64,000 nt of DNA from Rhodobacterales bacterium (GTDB lineage: Bacteria; Pseudomonadota; Alphaproteobacteria; Rhizobiales; Stappiaceae). The position numbers and the translations under genes were made by a program. The stretch spans positions 1 through 64,000 of the forward strand of contig VIRH01000027.1 of assembly GCA_008107755.1 (NCBI GenBank), read 5' to 3'. The notes under the pieces are model-generated. The model was not told where the DNA came from, made no database searches, and saw only the letters and a list, made by a program, of their open reading frames with translations. The first letter of the stretch is position 1; each line of letters opens with the position of its first letter. Shown one piece after another: positions 33,741 through 43,243 of the stretch.

Positions 33741-35414
33741 TCAGTCTGATGCAGGCGCCGGGTACCAGAGTTTGGCCTTGGCTGCATCTCGCTCGATGAT
33801 CACATGGCCGTTGGCAAAGACTCGGTAGCTATGGCTCCAGTCTCCGTCCGGCCACTTGATCCGGACATTGGCCCGCTCGGCGACGCCAAGTCCGAAATGC
33901 ACGAAGCCAAGCTGGCCGGAGGCGTGGCCTGCGCCGACCTGAATGTCCTTCACGACCGTCCGGTTGCCGGTCTTGACGCTGATCCTGGCGCCAACGGCGC
34001 GATCGTTCGCGCGGCCCGGCTGCCGGACCTCGACCGCAAGCCAGTTTCCGAGCTGTTTCGGCTTGTCGGCCGTTCCCCGTCCCGTGTTCCGGAACAGGCT
34101 GACGTTCGCCCCCCGATTCACCACCACAAGGTCCAGAAGGCCATCGGCATTGAAGTCCGCAAGCCCTGCGCCACGGCCTCTCCTGTCGAGGGCAACTCCC
34201 GCCGTGTCGCCAACTTCGGCAAATTTTCCTTCCCACTGGCCCAGCAACAGGTTGTCCGGGTCATAGGCGGCGAAATCCGGCATCGCCTCCACGTTCCCCT
34301 TGGCGATGAAGAGGTCCCATAAGCCGTCATTGTTGACGTCCTGGAATTCCGAATGCCATCCGGTGGAGGGTTTCAGGTCATCTCCCGCATAGGGCCGATG
34401 TGCTGTGACGCCGAGGTCGAAGGCAATGTCCTGGTAGATAGGCAGAGTCTCGTCGGCTTCGCTGTCCAGCTTCTGCAGCTTGGTGTCGCCCATGCTGGTG
34501 AGCGCGTATTCTGGAAAGCCGTCAACATCGAGATCGATCGAGGCGATGCCCATGCCCCAGATCTTCAGATGTTGCCAGCCGTCGGATTTGCGATAGGGGC
34601 GCGGTGCCCGTCCGGGCGGTACGGCCCAGAGTTGCTCTTCGCCGCCGCGATAGTATTGCCGGTCGTTGGATATCCGCAGAGCGGCCTCGCCGGATCTGTT
34701 CCAGTCCGTGAACAGCATGGACAGGGCGCAATACCCCGGCGAAAGCCGCGTTGGCTCCGGATAGGAGACCTTGCCGTCTTCGCCCGTCTGTGGCCGGAAC
34801 AGGAAATTGTCATGGCAGGTCCCCCATGGAGAACCGGGTGCGGACCGGTCGACGTAATTGCCGAAAGCCAGCGTCGGAAACGCCATGTCGGGCTCGAAGG
34901 TCGCCGAAAAGGCGGTCGACCATTCGCGCCCGCCGTCAAAGCCGAGGGCACGGTTCGCAACCTCGAAACGGCATTCTCCCTTGCCTTCCAGCAGAAGGTT
35001 TTCGCCAAGCCGCAGGACTGCGAGATCGATGACGCCGTCATTGTTGAAATCAACCGGATAGGCTCCGAGAACGTTCTGCGCCTGTTTTTCGCTCATCCCG
35101 CTGTCGGTGAGCGCGAAGTTCAGCTGGCCGCCGGTGGGGCTTTCATTGCGATAGAGCTTCGCCGGGTTCTTGCCGCCGGCGGCGAAGATGTCAGGGCGTC
35201 GGTCACCGTCGCAGTCGAAAATCGCCGTGCCCCCGCCGACGAAAAACTCCCAGGCGCCATCATAGACATGATCGATTCCGGCTGCCTCGGCTTCCTCGAC
35301 GAAGTTCGGAACCGGCGCGAGGGAGGCCGGCTTGCCGTTCGCAAATGCTGGGGCCGGCAGAAGTGCCGCGCAAACGGCAACTGCTGCCGATAGGGAAGGA
35401 CCAAGAGACTTCAT
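33741..35414 (-). CDS. CRTAC1-like exported protein (FG-GAP/VCBS repeats plus ASPIC/UnbV domain)
   Basis: A 557-residue secreted protein with a signal peptide (residues 1-25, MKSLGPSLSAAVAVCAALLP then APAFA/N). Several FG-GAP/VCBS-type calcium-binding blades are visible by their D-x-[DN]-x-D-G-x-x-D-[IL] motifs: FDCDGDRRPDIF, VDFNNDGVIDLAV, LDVDGFPEYAL, DVNNDGLWDLFI, DFNADGLLDLVV. The C-terminal ~100 residues fit ASPIC/UnbV (GARISVKTGNRTVVKDIQVG...GLGVAERANVRIKWPDG). It overlaps the cytochrome gene by 4 bp (ATGA). Predicted as a periplasmic or surface beta-propeller protein working with the di-heme protein. Ligand unknown. Confidence 0.88.
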   Translation of the reverse strand: MKSLGPSLSAAVAVCAALLPAPAFANGKPASLAPVPNFVEEAEAAGIDHVYDGAWEFFVGGGTAIFDCDGDRRPDIFAAGGKNPAKLYRNESPTGGQLNFALTDSGMSEKQAQNVLGAYPVDFNNDGVIDLAVLRLGENLLLEGKGECRFEVANRALGFDGGREWSTAFSATFEPDMAFPTLAFGNYVDRSAPGSPWGTCHDNFLFRPQTGEDGKVSYPEPTRLSPGYCALSMLFTDWNRSGEAALRISNDRQYYRGGEEQLWAVPPGRAPRPYRKSDGWQHLKIWGMGIASIDLDVDGFPEYALTSMGDTKLQKLDSEADETLPIYQDIAFDLGVTAHRPYAGDDLKPSTGWHSEFQDVNNDGLWDLFIAKGNVEAMPDFAAYDPDNLLLGQWEGKFAEVGDTAGVALDRRGRGAGLADFNADGLLDLVVVNRGANVSLFRNTGRGTADKPKQLGNWLAVEVRQPGRANDRAVGARISVKTGNRTVVKDIQVGAGHASGQLGFVHFGLGVAERANVRIKWPDGDWSHSYRVFANGHVIIERDAAKAKLWYPAPASD

Positions 35415-36838
35415 TCGGCAATCTCCAGGCTGCGCAGAAAGGCGATGACGGCCTGCTGATCATCCTCGGACAGCGCCGCATAAGCCTTGCGGCTGTCCGT
35501 GCCTTCACCGCCATGGGCAAGAATCGCCTCGTTGAGCGTCGTCAGATCGCCCCGGTGGCCATAGGGCGCGGTGCTTCCGATCCCCCAGAGTTCGGAGGTA
35601 AGAAAGACGTCGCGAGCGACGAACCGCTGCGCCAGCAACTCGTTGCCGAAGGTGTCGTTGGCGGCATCGGCGATCGTGTGACGTTTCAGGTCGCCGAACA
35701 GAGGAACCAGCACCCGGCCCTTGTCGTCCCGAGGCAGGGCCTTGACCCAGGCAAGCGTGCCGAGATCGAGCGCGAGCGTCCGGTCGACATCGCTCTGGCG
35801 CAGGGTGCCCGCCGTGTCGAACGGGCCGGGGTCATGAAAGACGAGGCTTTCCAGCGGTAGGGCCGGCCGGTGGCAGGCGGCACAGCCGATGCTGGAAAAA
35901 AGTCGTTCACCGTCCTCCGCAGCCTTCTGCCAGATGTCGGGCAATTCGGCCTTGCGCGTCGGAGCCGGCAAGGTTGCCTGAAAGGCGACCAGGGCGGAAA
36001 TCTGGCCGGTGGACACCTCGTCGCCGTGATCGTCGGCATCGAAATCCGCCGTCCCGGTCCAGTCGGCTCCGAAGCGTTCCAGCGCCTGCATGCCGTGATG
36101 GTCGTTCATCGCATTGACGGTGAACTGGCGCAGGGACGCGAACACACCCTTCTGGCTGAAGGGACGGATCGTCAGATCGTCGTCGACGCCGTCGAGAGCC
36201 GACACATCCAGTGTCCCGTCCGGATAGGCGGTCAGGCTGCCGAACGACACGCCCTTCGTCTCCAGGTCGATGGTCTCCGGCTTTCCGCTGGCGCGCGCGC
36301 TGGCCAGCACGTCGCCGCGCTGGCGTCTGAGATCGGTTGTCATTTCCCGGCCGAGCAGTTCGATCAGCCCGGCGCCTTGAACCGCAACGGTGTTGCGTTC
36401 GTTGGAAAACTGCGGATCGGTGGTATCGAAATCCGCGCTCTCGAAGCCTTCCGATACGAACACATTGGCGGTAAAGGCGCCGGCGCCGCCGATGACCGGT
36501 TCGTTGTGGCAGGACGAGCAGCCGTTCGCGTCCATTCCGGCGAGGCGCTGAAAAACCTGGGAGGGGCGGCGCCGTGCCTTGGTCGGCACGATCGCGCGTG
36601 TGGCATCCGGGCGGCCTGCGCCGTCCAGCGTGGTGAACTTGGCCTTGAACAGCTCTTCCCCGATCGGCCGCAAGACCTCGATCGGGTCCTCGTCCGATGC
36701 GGCAAGCGCGTCGATATCCACGTCCTCCCGCAGGGCGTTTTCACTCCACGGAGGCAGGGTATCCGCAGCCCGGACCGGCAACGGTGCCAGAAGCGAGGCG
36801 GCAAGGATTAAGCCGGTCAGGGCCGCAAGGCGTCTCAT
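35411..36838 (-). CDS. Di-heme cytochrome c oxidoreductase (DHOR/peroxidase-like)
   Basis: A 475-residue exported cytochrome with a signal peptide (residues 1-24, MRRLAALTGLILAASLLAPL then PVRA/A). Two c-type heme sites are present: CSSCH at 107-111 and CAACH at 319-323. The overall pattern (VFQRLAGMDANGCSSCHNEP, TAPYGHRGDLTTLNEAILAH near the end) fits the putative di-heme oxidoreductase family related to bacterial cytochrome c peroxidases and MauG. The substrate is unknown. It is translationally coupled at both ends: its start overlaps the stop of xylR, and its stop overlaps the start of the CRTAC1-like gene. Confidence 0.87.
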   Translation of the reverse strand: MRRLAALTGLILAASLLAPLPVRAADTLPPWSENALREDVDIDALAASDEDPIEVLRPIGEELFKAKFTTLDGAGRPDATRAIVPTKARRRPSQVFQRLAGMDANGCSSCHNEPVIGGAGAFTANVFVSEGFESADFDTTDPQFSNERNTVAVQGAGLIELLGREMTTDLRRQRGDVLASARASGKPETIDLETKGVSFGSLTAYPDGTLDVSALDGVDDDLTIRPFSQKGVFASLRQFTVNAMNDHHGMQALERFGADWTGTADFDADDHGDEVSTGQISALVAFQATLPAPTRKAELPDIWQKAAEDGERLFSSIGCAACHRPALPLESLVFHDPGPFDTAGTLRQSDVDRTLALDLGTLAWVKALPRDDKGRVLVPLFGDLKRHTIADAANDTFGNELLAQRFVARDVFLTSELWGIGSTAPYGHRGDLTTLNEAILAHGGEGTDSRKAYAALSEDDQQAVIAFLRSLEIAE

Positions 36839-38100
36839 GCGGGCACCTCAGTGCTGTCGGGCCGCGCCAAACGGCCTGCGGGGCGGCTGGCATTTCCCAG
36901 AAAATCCATGTCCAGTCGCTCCATCGACTGGGCAATCAGACCGCTGCGGATGAAATCCTCGTTCCACGGCATCACATCGAGCGCGAAGTTATTGCGCAGG
37001 TCTTCCACGAGAGCCTCCTCAAGCCCTTCCCACATGCCTTTTTCCATGAAGGCAAAGGCGCGCATGGCAGCGCCGGTCAGGACGATGCGCCGCGGGTCTA
37101 TCATCGCAATGACCCGGGCAAGGCCGTATCCGAGCACACGTCCGGCTTCATGGAACGCCTTGCGGGCATTGTCGTCGCCGGATCCGGCAAGCTCGATCAG
37201 CCGCGCCAGTCCGTTGACGCCGGCATCGATCGAGACCGGATCCGTCTGTTCCGGCAGGTGGGATGCGGCCCGCACCAGCGCATAGTCGGACAGATAGGCC
37301 TCCAGACAGCCCTTCTTGCCACAGCGGCACAGGGCGCCGCCCGGAATGTGGTTGGCGTGGCCGAATTCGGCCGCGGTGCCACTGGCCCCGGAAAAGAGCC
37401 GGTTGTCGAGGTAAAGGCCCATGCCGACACCGTAATCGAGCATGATCACCGCAAAGGTGCCGCTGTACCGGCTGGGGTCGGACCAGTGCAGTGCCTCGGT
37501 GATCATGTTGGTGTCGTTGGAGATGTAGCAGTCTGCATCGAAGGCTGCCTGAAGCGGTGCCACAATTGGTATCCTGCGCCCGCCGAAAGCCGGGCTCCAG
37601 GCGACCTGACCCGTTTCCGTCTCGACGACGCCCTGGGCCGCGACGCCGATTTCACGCACGCGGGACGCGCTGGTGCCTGCTTCCAGCAGGAACTGGTGGA
37701 TCGCTTCGACAAGCGTTTCGGGAAAGCTGTCCGCATCGGCGCCGGCACTGCTGAAATGGATGCGCCTGTCGCAGGTCACGTCGCCCGCGAAATTCACGAG
37801 AGCCAGATCGATATTGTTGACCGACAGGCGAATGCAGATCGTAAAGACCGCGTCGGGATTGAGGGTGAGCAGCGTGCGCGGCCGACCGCGCGCCTGGGGC
37901 GCTTTCTGCTCTTCGCTTTCCAGGCTCAGGATCAGGTCCTGATCCAGGAGATCGGAGGTGATCGCCGTCACGGTAGCGGGGCTGAGCCGCGTCACCTGAC
38001 CCAGATCGATACGCGCCATGGGGCCACTCCGGCGCAGCGCCTGGAGCACTATACTTCGGTTTTGCCGCCGGATTTGATCCCGGTCCGCCTTGCGTGCCAT
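36835..38100 (-). CDS. xylR: ROK-family transcriptional regulator (XylR type)
   Basis: A 421-residue regulator. A winged helix-turn-helix lies in the first ~80 residues (RSIVLQALRRSGPMARIDLG, LSPATVTAITSDLLDQDLIL). The ROK domain follows, with ALCRCGKKGCLEAYLSDYAL carrying the CxCGxxGCxE zinc/structural motif. It is divergent from xylF across 267 bp, typical of the xylose repressor of alphaproteobacteria, and should release DNA on binding xylose. Its stop overlaps the di-heme cytochrome start (ATGA), so regulator and redox genes share a transcript. The ligand is deduced from neighbourhood only. Confidence 0.88.
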   Translation of the reverse strand: MARKADRDQIRRQNRSIVLQALRRSGPMARIDLGQVTRLSPATVTAITSDLLDQDLILSLESEEQKAPQARGRPRTLLTLNPDAVFTICIRLSVNNIDLALVNFAGDVTCDRRIHFSSAGADADSFPETLVEAIHQFLLEAGTSASRVREIGVAAQGVVETETGQVAWSPAFGGRRIPIVAPLQAAFDADCYISNDTNMITEALHWSDPSRYSGTFAVIMLDYGVGMGLYLDNRLFSGASGTAAEFGHANHIPGGALCRCGKKGCLEAYLSDYALVRAASHLPEQTDPVSIDAGVNGLARLIELAGSGDDNARKAFHEAGRVLGYGLARVIAMIDPRRIVLTGAAMRAFAFMEKGMWEGLEEALVEDLRNNFALDVMPWNEDFIRSGLIAQSMERLDMDFLGNASRPAGRLARPDSTEVPA

Positions 38101-38192
38101 CCTCGCTCAGCTCTTCCCAAGGTGTTTCCTCAATCCCGGGTTTTTCCCGGTTTCCTGCCCTCCTTTGGGGGTGTCTAGGCCCGCGGAGCAGA

Positions 38193-38260
38193 GTTTTGCA
38201 AAACCATGTTGACAGGAGCCACGCTTTACTGCAACTTTTTTTCGGGCACTAAAAAAAATA
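38193..38260. promoter_or_regulatory. Candidate XylR operators in the xylR-xylF divergent region
   Basis: A perfect 12-bp palindrome GTTTTGCAAAAC lies at 38193-38204, and an imperfect AT-rich dyad with TTTTTTTCGGG and ACTAAAAAAAA arms spans about 38234-38260. ROK repressors of xylose genes commonly bind AT-rich dyads with such arms. These sites lie between the divergent promoters and would control both sides. Confidence 0.45.
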
Positions 38261-38367
38261 ACAATAGCACTGTCCTTTTCCCGGTATTCGGGGAGACGTT
38301 ATTAAGTAGACGTATTTTTAGGTGCAGCTTTTTCGACGTGGCTGCGCCAACTGGAGGAAACATCGCG

Positions 38368-39399
38368 ATGCGTAAGATCACCACTTTGCTGGCGGGCGCC
38401 CTGCTGTCCGCGACTGCCTTGACCGTTGCCCACGCGGAGGACGTTGTTGTGGGCGTGAGCTGGTCGAATTTTCAGGAAGAACGCTGGAAGACGGACGAAG
38501 CCGCGATCAAGGAAGCTCTTGATGCCGCCGGCGCCAGCTACATTTCGGCAGATGCGCAGAGCTCTTCTGCAAAGCAGCTTTCCGACGTTGAAGCCCTCAT
38601 CGCACAGGGCGCAACCGCACTCATCATTCTTGCTCAGGATTCCCAGGCCATCGGCCCGGCTGTCCAGGCTGCTGCCGACGAAGGCATTCCGGTTGTCGGC
38701 TATGACCGCCTGATCGATGATCCGCGCGCCTTCTACCTGACCTTCGACAACGTCGAGGTCGGCCGCATGCAGGCGAAAGCCGTTCTGGACGCTGCCCCCG
38801 AGGGCAACTACGTCATGATCAAGGGATCGCCGACCGATCCGAACGCCGACTTCCTGCGCGGCGGCCAGCAGGAAGTCCTGCAGCCCGCGATCGATGCCGG
38901 TGACATCACCATCGTCGGTGAAGCCTATACCGACGGCTGGCTTCCGGCCAATGCACAGCGCAACATGGAACAGATCCTGACGGCCAACGACAACAAGGTC
39001 GATGCGGTCGTCGCCTCCAACGACGGCACCGCCGGCGGTGTTGTTGCCGCCCTGACCGCCCAGGGCATGGACGGTATTCCGGTTTCCGGACAGGACGGCG
39101 ATCATGCCGCGCTGAACCGCGTCGCCAAGGGCACGCAGACCGTATCCGTCTGGAAGGACGCACGTGAACTCGGCAAGGCGGCCGGTTCCATCGCGGTCGA
39201 ACTGGCCAGCGGCAGCGACATGGGCGACATCGAAGGTGCACAGACCTGGACGTCTCCGTCCGGCACCGAGCTGACCGCCAAGTTCCTGGCTCCGCTACCG
39301 ATCACGAAGGACAACCTGAACGCGGTTGTCGACGCGGGCTGGATCAGCAAGGAAGATCTGTGCCAGGGCGTCGAGAACGGCCCGGCTCCGTGCAACTGA
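38368..39399 (+). CDS. xylF: D-xylose ABC transporter substrate-binding protein XylF
   Basis: A 343-residue periplasmic protein. ATG 38368 follows GGAGG; the signal peptide is residues 1-22 (MRKITTLLAGALLSATALTV then AHA/E). The mature protein has the periplasmic binding fold of the ribose/xylose cluster: VGVSWSNFQEERWKTDEAAI, YDRLIDDPRAFYLTFDNVEV, VVASNDGTAGGVVAALTAQG, VSGQDGDHAALNRVAKGTQT, all close to known XylF. It delivers xylose to XylGH. A strong stem-loop just after the stop probably stabilises the upstream mRNA so that the binding protein is made in excess. Confidence 0.96.
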   Translation: MRKITTLLAGALLSATALTVAHAEDVVVGVSWSNFQEERWKTDEAAIKEALDAAGASYISADAQSSSAKQLSDVEALIAQGATALIILAQDSQAIGPAVQAAADEGIPVVGYDRLIDDPRAFYLTFDNVEVGRMQAKAVLDAAPEGNYVMIKGSPTDPNADFLRGGQQEVLQPAIDAGDITIVGEAYTDGWLPANAQRNMEQILTANDNKVDAVVASNDGTAGGVVAALTAQGMDGIPVSGQDGDHAALNRVAKGTQTVSVWKDARELGKAAGSIAVELASGSDMGDIEGAQTWTSPSGTELTAKFLAPLPITKDNLNAVVDAGWISKEDLCQGVENGPAPCN

Positions 39400-39419
39400 T
39401 TTAACCAGGCATCAGTCAG

Positions 39420-39445
39420 GGCCCCGACCGGTTTCGGCCGGGGCC
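39420..39445 (+). terminator. Intercistronic stem-loop after xylF
   Basis: GGCCCCG (39420-39426) pairs with CGGGGCC (39439-39445), with CCG/CGG pairing inside around a GTTT loop. It is followed by TCTC rather than a T-run. It lies between xylF and xylH, where binding-protein operons often use a partial terminator or 3'-protective hairpin. Confidence 0.65.
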
Positions 39446-39529
39446 TCTCAACTGGGAACGCCCAAGCGGCTCCCCGGGATGGACCACCCGATGCGAAAGC
39501 GAAATGGTCTCCAAGCAGGAGTAACCCCG

Positions 39530-40819
39530 ATGTCCGACACCGCACTGCCAGGGTCCAAAAACCCGGCAGCACGTAATTTCTTTTCCGCGTTACAGCTGGA
39601 CACCCGTCTTCTTGGAATGATCGGAGCGTTCGTCGTTCTGTGTCTCGTGTTCAATGTGGTCACGGACGGCCGCTTCCTGACGCCGCGCAACATCTTCAAT
39701 CTGACAATTCAGACCGTCTCCGTCGCGATCATGGCAACCGGCATGGTGTTCGTCATCGTGACGCGCCACATCGACCTGTCGGTCGGCTCGCTGCTGGCGA
39801 CCGTGGCCGCCGTCATGGCCGTGGTGCAGACCGATATCCTGCCGGATTATCTCGGCCTCGGGCATCCCGCCATCTGGATCCTTGCCATCCTCGCCGGCGT
39901 CATCGTCGGGATCGTGATCGGCGCCTTCCAGGGCTGGATGATCGGCTATCTCGGAATTCCGGCCTTCATCGTCACTCTGGGCGGTCTCCTGGTCTGGCGC
40001 AACGTCGCGTGGTTCATCACCGACGGACAGACCATCGGCCCGCTCGACGAGACATTCACCAAGATCGGCGGTATCGGCGGCACCATGGGGGAAACCGCCT
40101 CCTGGATCGTCGGCGTGCTCGCGGTCGTCGCGGCTATCGGGTTGCAGCTGGCCTCCCGTCGCCGGAAGGCTTCGCACGGGTTTCCGATCAAGCCGGTCTG
40201 GGCGGAAGCAACCATGATCGCGATCACGGGCATCGCCATTCTCGGTTTCGTGTGGATCGTGAACGCCTATGACATTCCGAAGGCCCGCCTGCGGCGTATC
40301 TTCGAGGCTGCCGGCGAAACGATGCCGGACGGCTTCACCACCGGCTACGGCATTCCCTATTCCGTGCTGCTGCTGATCGTGGTCGCCGTTATCATGACCG
40401 TCGTCGCCCGCCGCACCCGTCTCGGCCGATATATTTTCGCAACCGGCGGCAACCCCGACGCTGCGGAACTGTCGGGCATCAACACCCGCCTGCTCACGGT
40501 CAAGGTCTTCGCGATCATGGGCGGTCTCTGCGGTCTTGCCGCGGCTGTCGCTGCTGCACGTCTCGGCTTTTCGACCAACGACATCGGCACGCTCGACGAG
40601 CTGCGCGTGATTGCCGCGGCCGTTATCGGCGGAACCGCGCTCGCCGGCGGTGTCGGAACGATCTACGGCGCCATTCTCGGTGCCCTGATCATGCAGTCGC
40701 TGCAGTCCGGCATGGCCATGGTCGGTGTGGATGCACCGCTGCAGAACATCGTCGTCGGCACAGTGCTCGTCCTCGCCGTTCTGGTCGACATCCTCTATCG
40801 CAAGCGTACGGGAGAGTAA
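39530..40819 (+). CDS. xylH: Xylose ABC transporter permease XylH
   Basis: A 429-residue inner-membrane permease of the BPD_transp_2 family with about ten or more helices. Family marks are IDLSVGSLLATVAAVMAVVQ, GYLGIPAFIVTLGGLLVWRN, RYIFATGGNPDAAELSGINT (cytosolic coupling loop) and GGTALAGGVGTIYGAILGAL. ATG 39530 has GGAG 9 bp upstream; earlier in-frame ATGs lie in the xylF hairpin region. It is followed 3 bp later by xylG. The central insertion (WAEATMIAITGIAILGFVWI) is usual in XylH. Confidence 0.95.
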   Translation: MSDTALPGSKNPAARNFFSALQLDTRLLGMIGAFVVLCLVFNVVTDGRFLTPRNIFNLTIQTVSVAIMATGMVFVIVTRHIDLSVGSLLATVAAVMAVVQTDILPDYLGLGHPAIWILAILAGVIVGIVIGAFQGWMIGYLGIPAFIVTLGGLLVWRNVAWFITDGQTIGPLDETFTKIGGIGGTMGETASWIVGVLAVVAAIGLQLASRRRKASHGFPIKPVWAEATMIAITGIAILGFVWIVNAYDIPKARLRRIFEAAGETMPDGFTTGYGIPYSVLLLIVVAVIMTVVARRTRLGRYIFATGGNPDAAELSGINTRLLTVKVFAIMGGLCGLAAAVAAARLGFSTNDIGTLDELRVIAAAVIGGTALAGGVGTIYGAILGALIMQSLQSGMAMVGVDAPLQNIVVGTVLVLAVLVDILYRKRTGE

Positions 40820-40822
40820 GAC

Positions 40823-41611
40823 ATGACAACGCCTCTCGTTGAAATGAAGGACATGTGCATTTCGTTCGGCGGCGTGCACGCCGTCGACCACGTGTCCGTC
40901 GATCTCCATCCGGGAGAAGTGGTCGGTCTTCTCGGCCATAACGGAGCCGGCAAGTCGACCCTGATCAAGATCCTGTCCGGCGCCTACAAGGCGGACAGCG
41001 GACAGATCCTGATCGAGGGCAAGGAAGTCCATATCCATTCGCCCCGCGATGCCCGGCACCACAACATCGAGACGATCTACCAGACGCTTGCGCTGGCGGA
41101 CAATCTCGATGCCGCGTCCAACCTGTTCCTTGGCCGCGAACTCACGTCATCCCTCGGCTTCGTCGACGACGATGCCATGGAGGCGGAAACCCGCAAGATC
41201 ATGGGTCGGCTCAACCCGAACTTCAAGAAGTTCCACGCGCCGGTGAAGGCCCTTTCGGGCGGTCAGCGCCAGTCGGTCGCCATTGCCCGTGCGGTCTACT
41301 TCAACGCGAAGATCCTGATCATGGACGAGCCGACCGCAGCGCTCGGCGTCCACGAGACGCAGATGGTGGCCGAGCTGATCCAGGAGCTGAAGAAGCAGGG
41401 CCTTGGCATCTTCCTGATCAGCCATGACATCCATGACGTCTTCCAGCTTTGCGACCGGCTTGCGGTGATGAAAAACGGCCAGCTGGTCGGCACCGCCAAG
41501 ACCTCCGACGTGACCGACGACGACGTGCTCGGCATGATCATCCTCGGCAAGTGCCCGCCGGGTGCGGTACCCGGCCCGGGCGCCATTGCGGAGGAAGCGG
41601 CAAGCGGTTAA
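40823..41611 (+). CDS. xylG: Xylose ABC transporter ATP-binding protein XylG
   Basis: A 262-residue ABC ATPase: Walker [10 protein letters not shown] near residues 38-46, signature [15 protein letters not shown] near 144, Walker [13 protein letters not shown] near 168, switch His in [17 protein letters not shown]. It has a single ATPase domain, unlike the duplicated ~500-residue XylG of Escherichia coli; single-domain forms are common in alphaproteobacteria and would act as homodimers. It begins 3 bp after xylH. A hairpin in the 154-bp gap separates it from xylB. Confidence 0.94.
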   Translation: MTTPLVEMKDMCISFGGVHAVDHVSVDLHPGEVVGLLGHNGAGKSTLIKILSGAYKADSGQILIEGKEVHIHSPRDARHHNIETIYQTLALADNLDAASNLFLGRELTSSLGFVDDDAMEAETRKIMGRLNPNFKKFHAPVKALSGGQRQSVAIARAVYFNAKILIMDEPTAALGVHETQMVAELIQELKKQGLGIFLISHDIHDVFQLCDRLAVMKNGQLVGTAKTSDVTDDDVLGMIILGKCPPGAVPGPGAIAEEAASG

Positions 41612-41618
41612 ACCCGAA

Positions 41619-41649
41619 GGACCCCGTGGGCAGCCTGCCCGCGGGGTCC
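41619..41649 (+). terminator. Intercistronic stem-loop after xylG
   Basis: GGACCCCG (41619-41626) pairs with CGGGGTCC (41642-41649), extended by GGGCAG/CTGCCC inside. No T-run follows. It lies 8 bp after the xylG stop, so it may attenuate or process the transcript between the transport and catabolic genes. Confidence 0.6.
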
Positions 41650-41765
41650 ATGGGCCTCCCCTGAAACGCCATGACGTAACGGCGGCGAGGGGCAGCTCAT
41701 CGATGTGCCGAAGCCGGCCGACGGCGCTCGGCTTTCTTTTTGAAGATTTTTGAGGAACGCACCTC

Positions 41766-43217
41766 ATGTATATCGGTCTCGATATTGGCACCAGCTCCGT
41801 CAAGGCTATTCTGCTTGGCGAAGACCAGTCGCTGATTGCTTCGGCAACGGCGGATCTGACGGTCGAACGCCCCCACCCGGGGTGGTCCGAGCAGGATCCG
41901 GACAGCTGGTGGCAGGCCTGTGAAACGGTTCTGGATGCCCTCAGGCAAAAGGCCCCGAAGGAACTTGCCGCGGTCAAGGGCATCGGCCTGTCGGGTCACA
42001 TGCACGGCGCGACGCTGCTCGACGACGCCGGCAAGCCCTTGCGCCCGTGCATCCTTTGGAACGACGGCCGCTCCGGCAAGCAGTGCGCGGAGCTCCAGGC
42101 GGCCGAACCGAAGTTTCTGACACTTGGCGGCAATCTGGTGATGCCGGGCTTCACGGCGCCGAAGCTTCAGTGGGTGCGCGAAAACGAGCCGGATATCTTC
42201 GCCCGCACGGCCATGGTGCTGCTGCCGAAGGATTATGTCCGCTTCAGGCTGACCGGCGAATATGTGGGCGAAATGTCCGACAGCGCCGGGACGCTCTGGC
42301 TCGATGTTGCAAGACGCGACTGGAGCGACGAGCTGCTCGCCGCGACGGGCCTGACGCGCGAGAACATGCCGCGCCTTGTCGAAGGATCGGAAAGCTCGGG
42401 AACTCTCAAGCCGGATCTGGCCGCACGCTGGGGCTTCGACACGCCCCCGGTGGTGGCCGGCGGGGGCGGCGACAACGCGGCATCGGCCTGCGGTGTCGGC
42501 GCTGTCGATCCCGGATCGGCCTTCGTCTCGCTCGGCACTTCGGGCGTCCTCTTCGTGACCAATGACCGCTTCTCGCCGAATGTCGACGGGGCGGTCCATG
42601 CTTTCTGCCATGCGGTACCCGAAACCTGGCACCAGATGGGCGTCATCCTGTCGGCGACCGACAGCCTGAACTGGCTGGCGAAGATCTTGAAGAAGACGCC
42701 TGGCGAGCTGACGGGCGCACTTGGATCGGTCGCCGGTCCGTCTGATGTCTCGTTCCTGCCCTATCTCGGCGGAGAGCGCACACCGCACAATGATGTCGAG
42801 ATCCGCGCGGGCTTTGCAGGCATTTCGCATGGCACCGACGACAGCGAGCTGACCCATGCCGTCCTCGACGGTGTCGCCTTCGCCCTGAAGGATTGCCTGG
42901 AAGCGCTGACTGTCGCCGGGACGAAGATCGACCGCGTTCTGGCGGTCGGCGGCGGCTCTCGTTCGACGGTCTGGCTGGAAATCATCGCCAGCCTGCTGGG
43001 GGTTACCGTGGACGTTCCGGTCGACGGTGATTTCGGCGGGTCGCTCGGTGCTGCCCGCCTTGGCCAGGCCGCCGCGCTCGACACCACGGACGGCATCTTT
43101 TCCAGGCCGGCGCTGCAGGCGAGCATCGAGCCGGTGCTCGCCCTCATGGACCCCTATGCCGAGGCCTACGGCCGCTGGCGGAAACTTTATCCGGCGTTCA
43201 AACAAGCCGGTTTCTAA
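41766..43217 (+). CDS. xylB: Xylulokinase XylB
   Basis: A 483-residue FGGY-family carbohydrate kinase that phosphorylates D-xylulose to xylulose 5-phosphate. The ATP-binding phosphate loop is at the start ([20 protein letters not shown]). [20 protein letters not shown] is the substrate-site motif typical of xylulokinases, and the catalytic Asp is probably in [20 protein letters not shown]. The C-terminal ATP-binding motif is [20 protein letters not shown]. It is followed by xylA after 26 bp. The length is normal for XylB. Confidence 0.95.
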   Translation: MYIGLDIGTSSVKAILLGEDQSLIASATADLTVERPHPGWSEQDPDSWWQACETVLDALRQKAPKELAAVKGIGLSGHMHGATLLDDAGKPLRPCILWNDGRSGKQCAELQAAEPKFLTLGGNLVMPGFTAPKLQWVRENEPDIFARTAMVLLPKDYVRFRLTGEYVGEMSDSAGTLWLDVARRDWSDELLAATGLTRENMPRLVEGSESSGTLKPDLAARWGFDTPPVVAGGGGDNAASACGVGAVDPGSAFVSLGTSGVLFVTNDRFSPNVDGAVHAFCHAVPETWHQMGVILSATDSLNWLAKILKKTPGELTGALGSVAGPSDVSFLPYLGGERTPHNDVEIRAGFAGISHGTDDSELTHAVLDGVAFALKDCLEALTVAGTKIDRVLAVGGGSRSTVWLEIIASLLGVTVDVPVDGDFGGSLGAARLGQAAALDTTDGIFSRPALQASIEPVLALMDPYAEAYGRWRKLYPAFKQAGF

Positions 43218-43243
43218 AAGAAACAACCCAAGGAGAGACTAGA

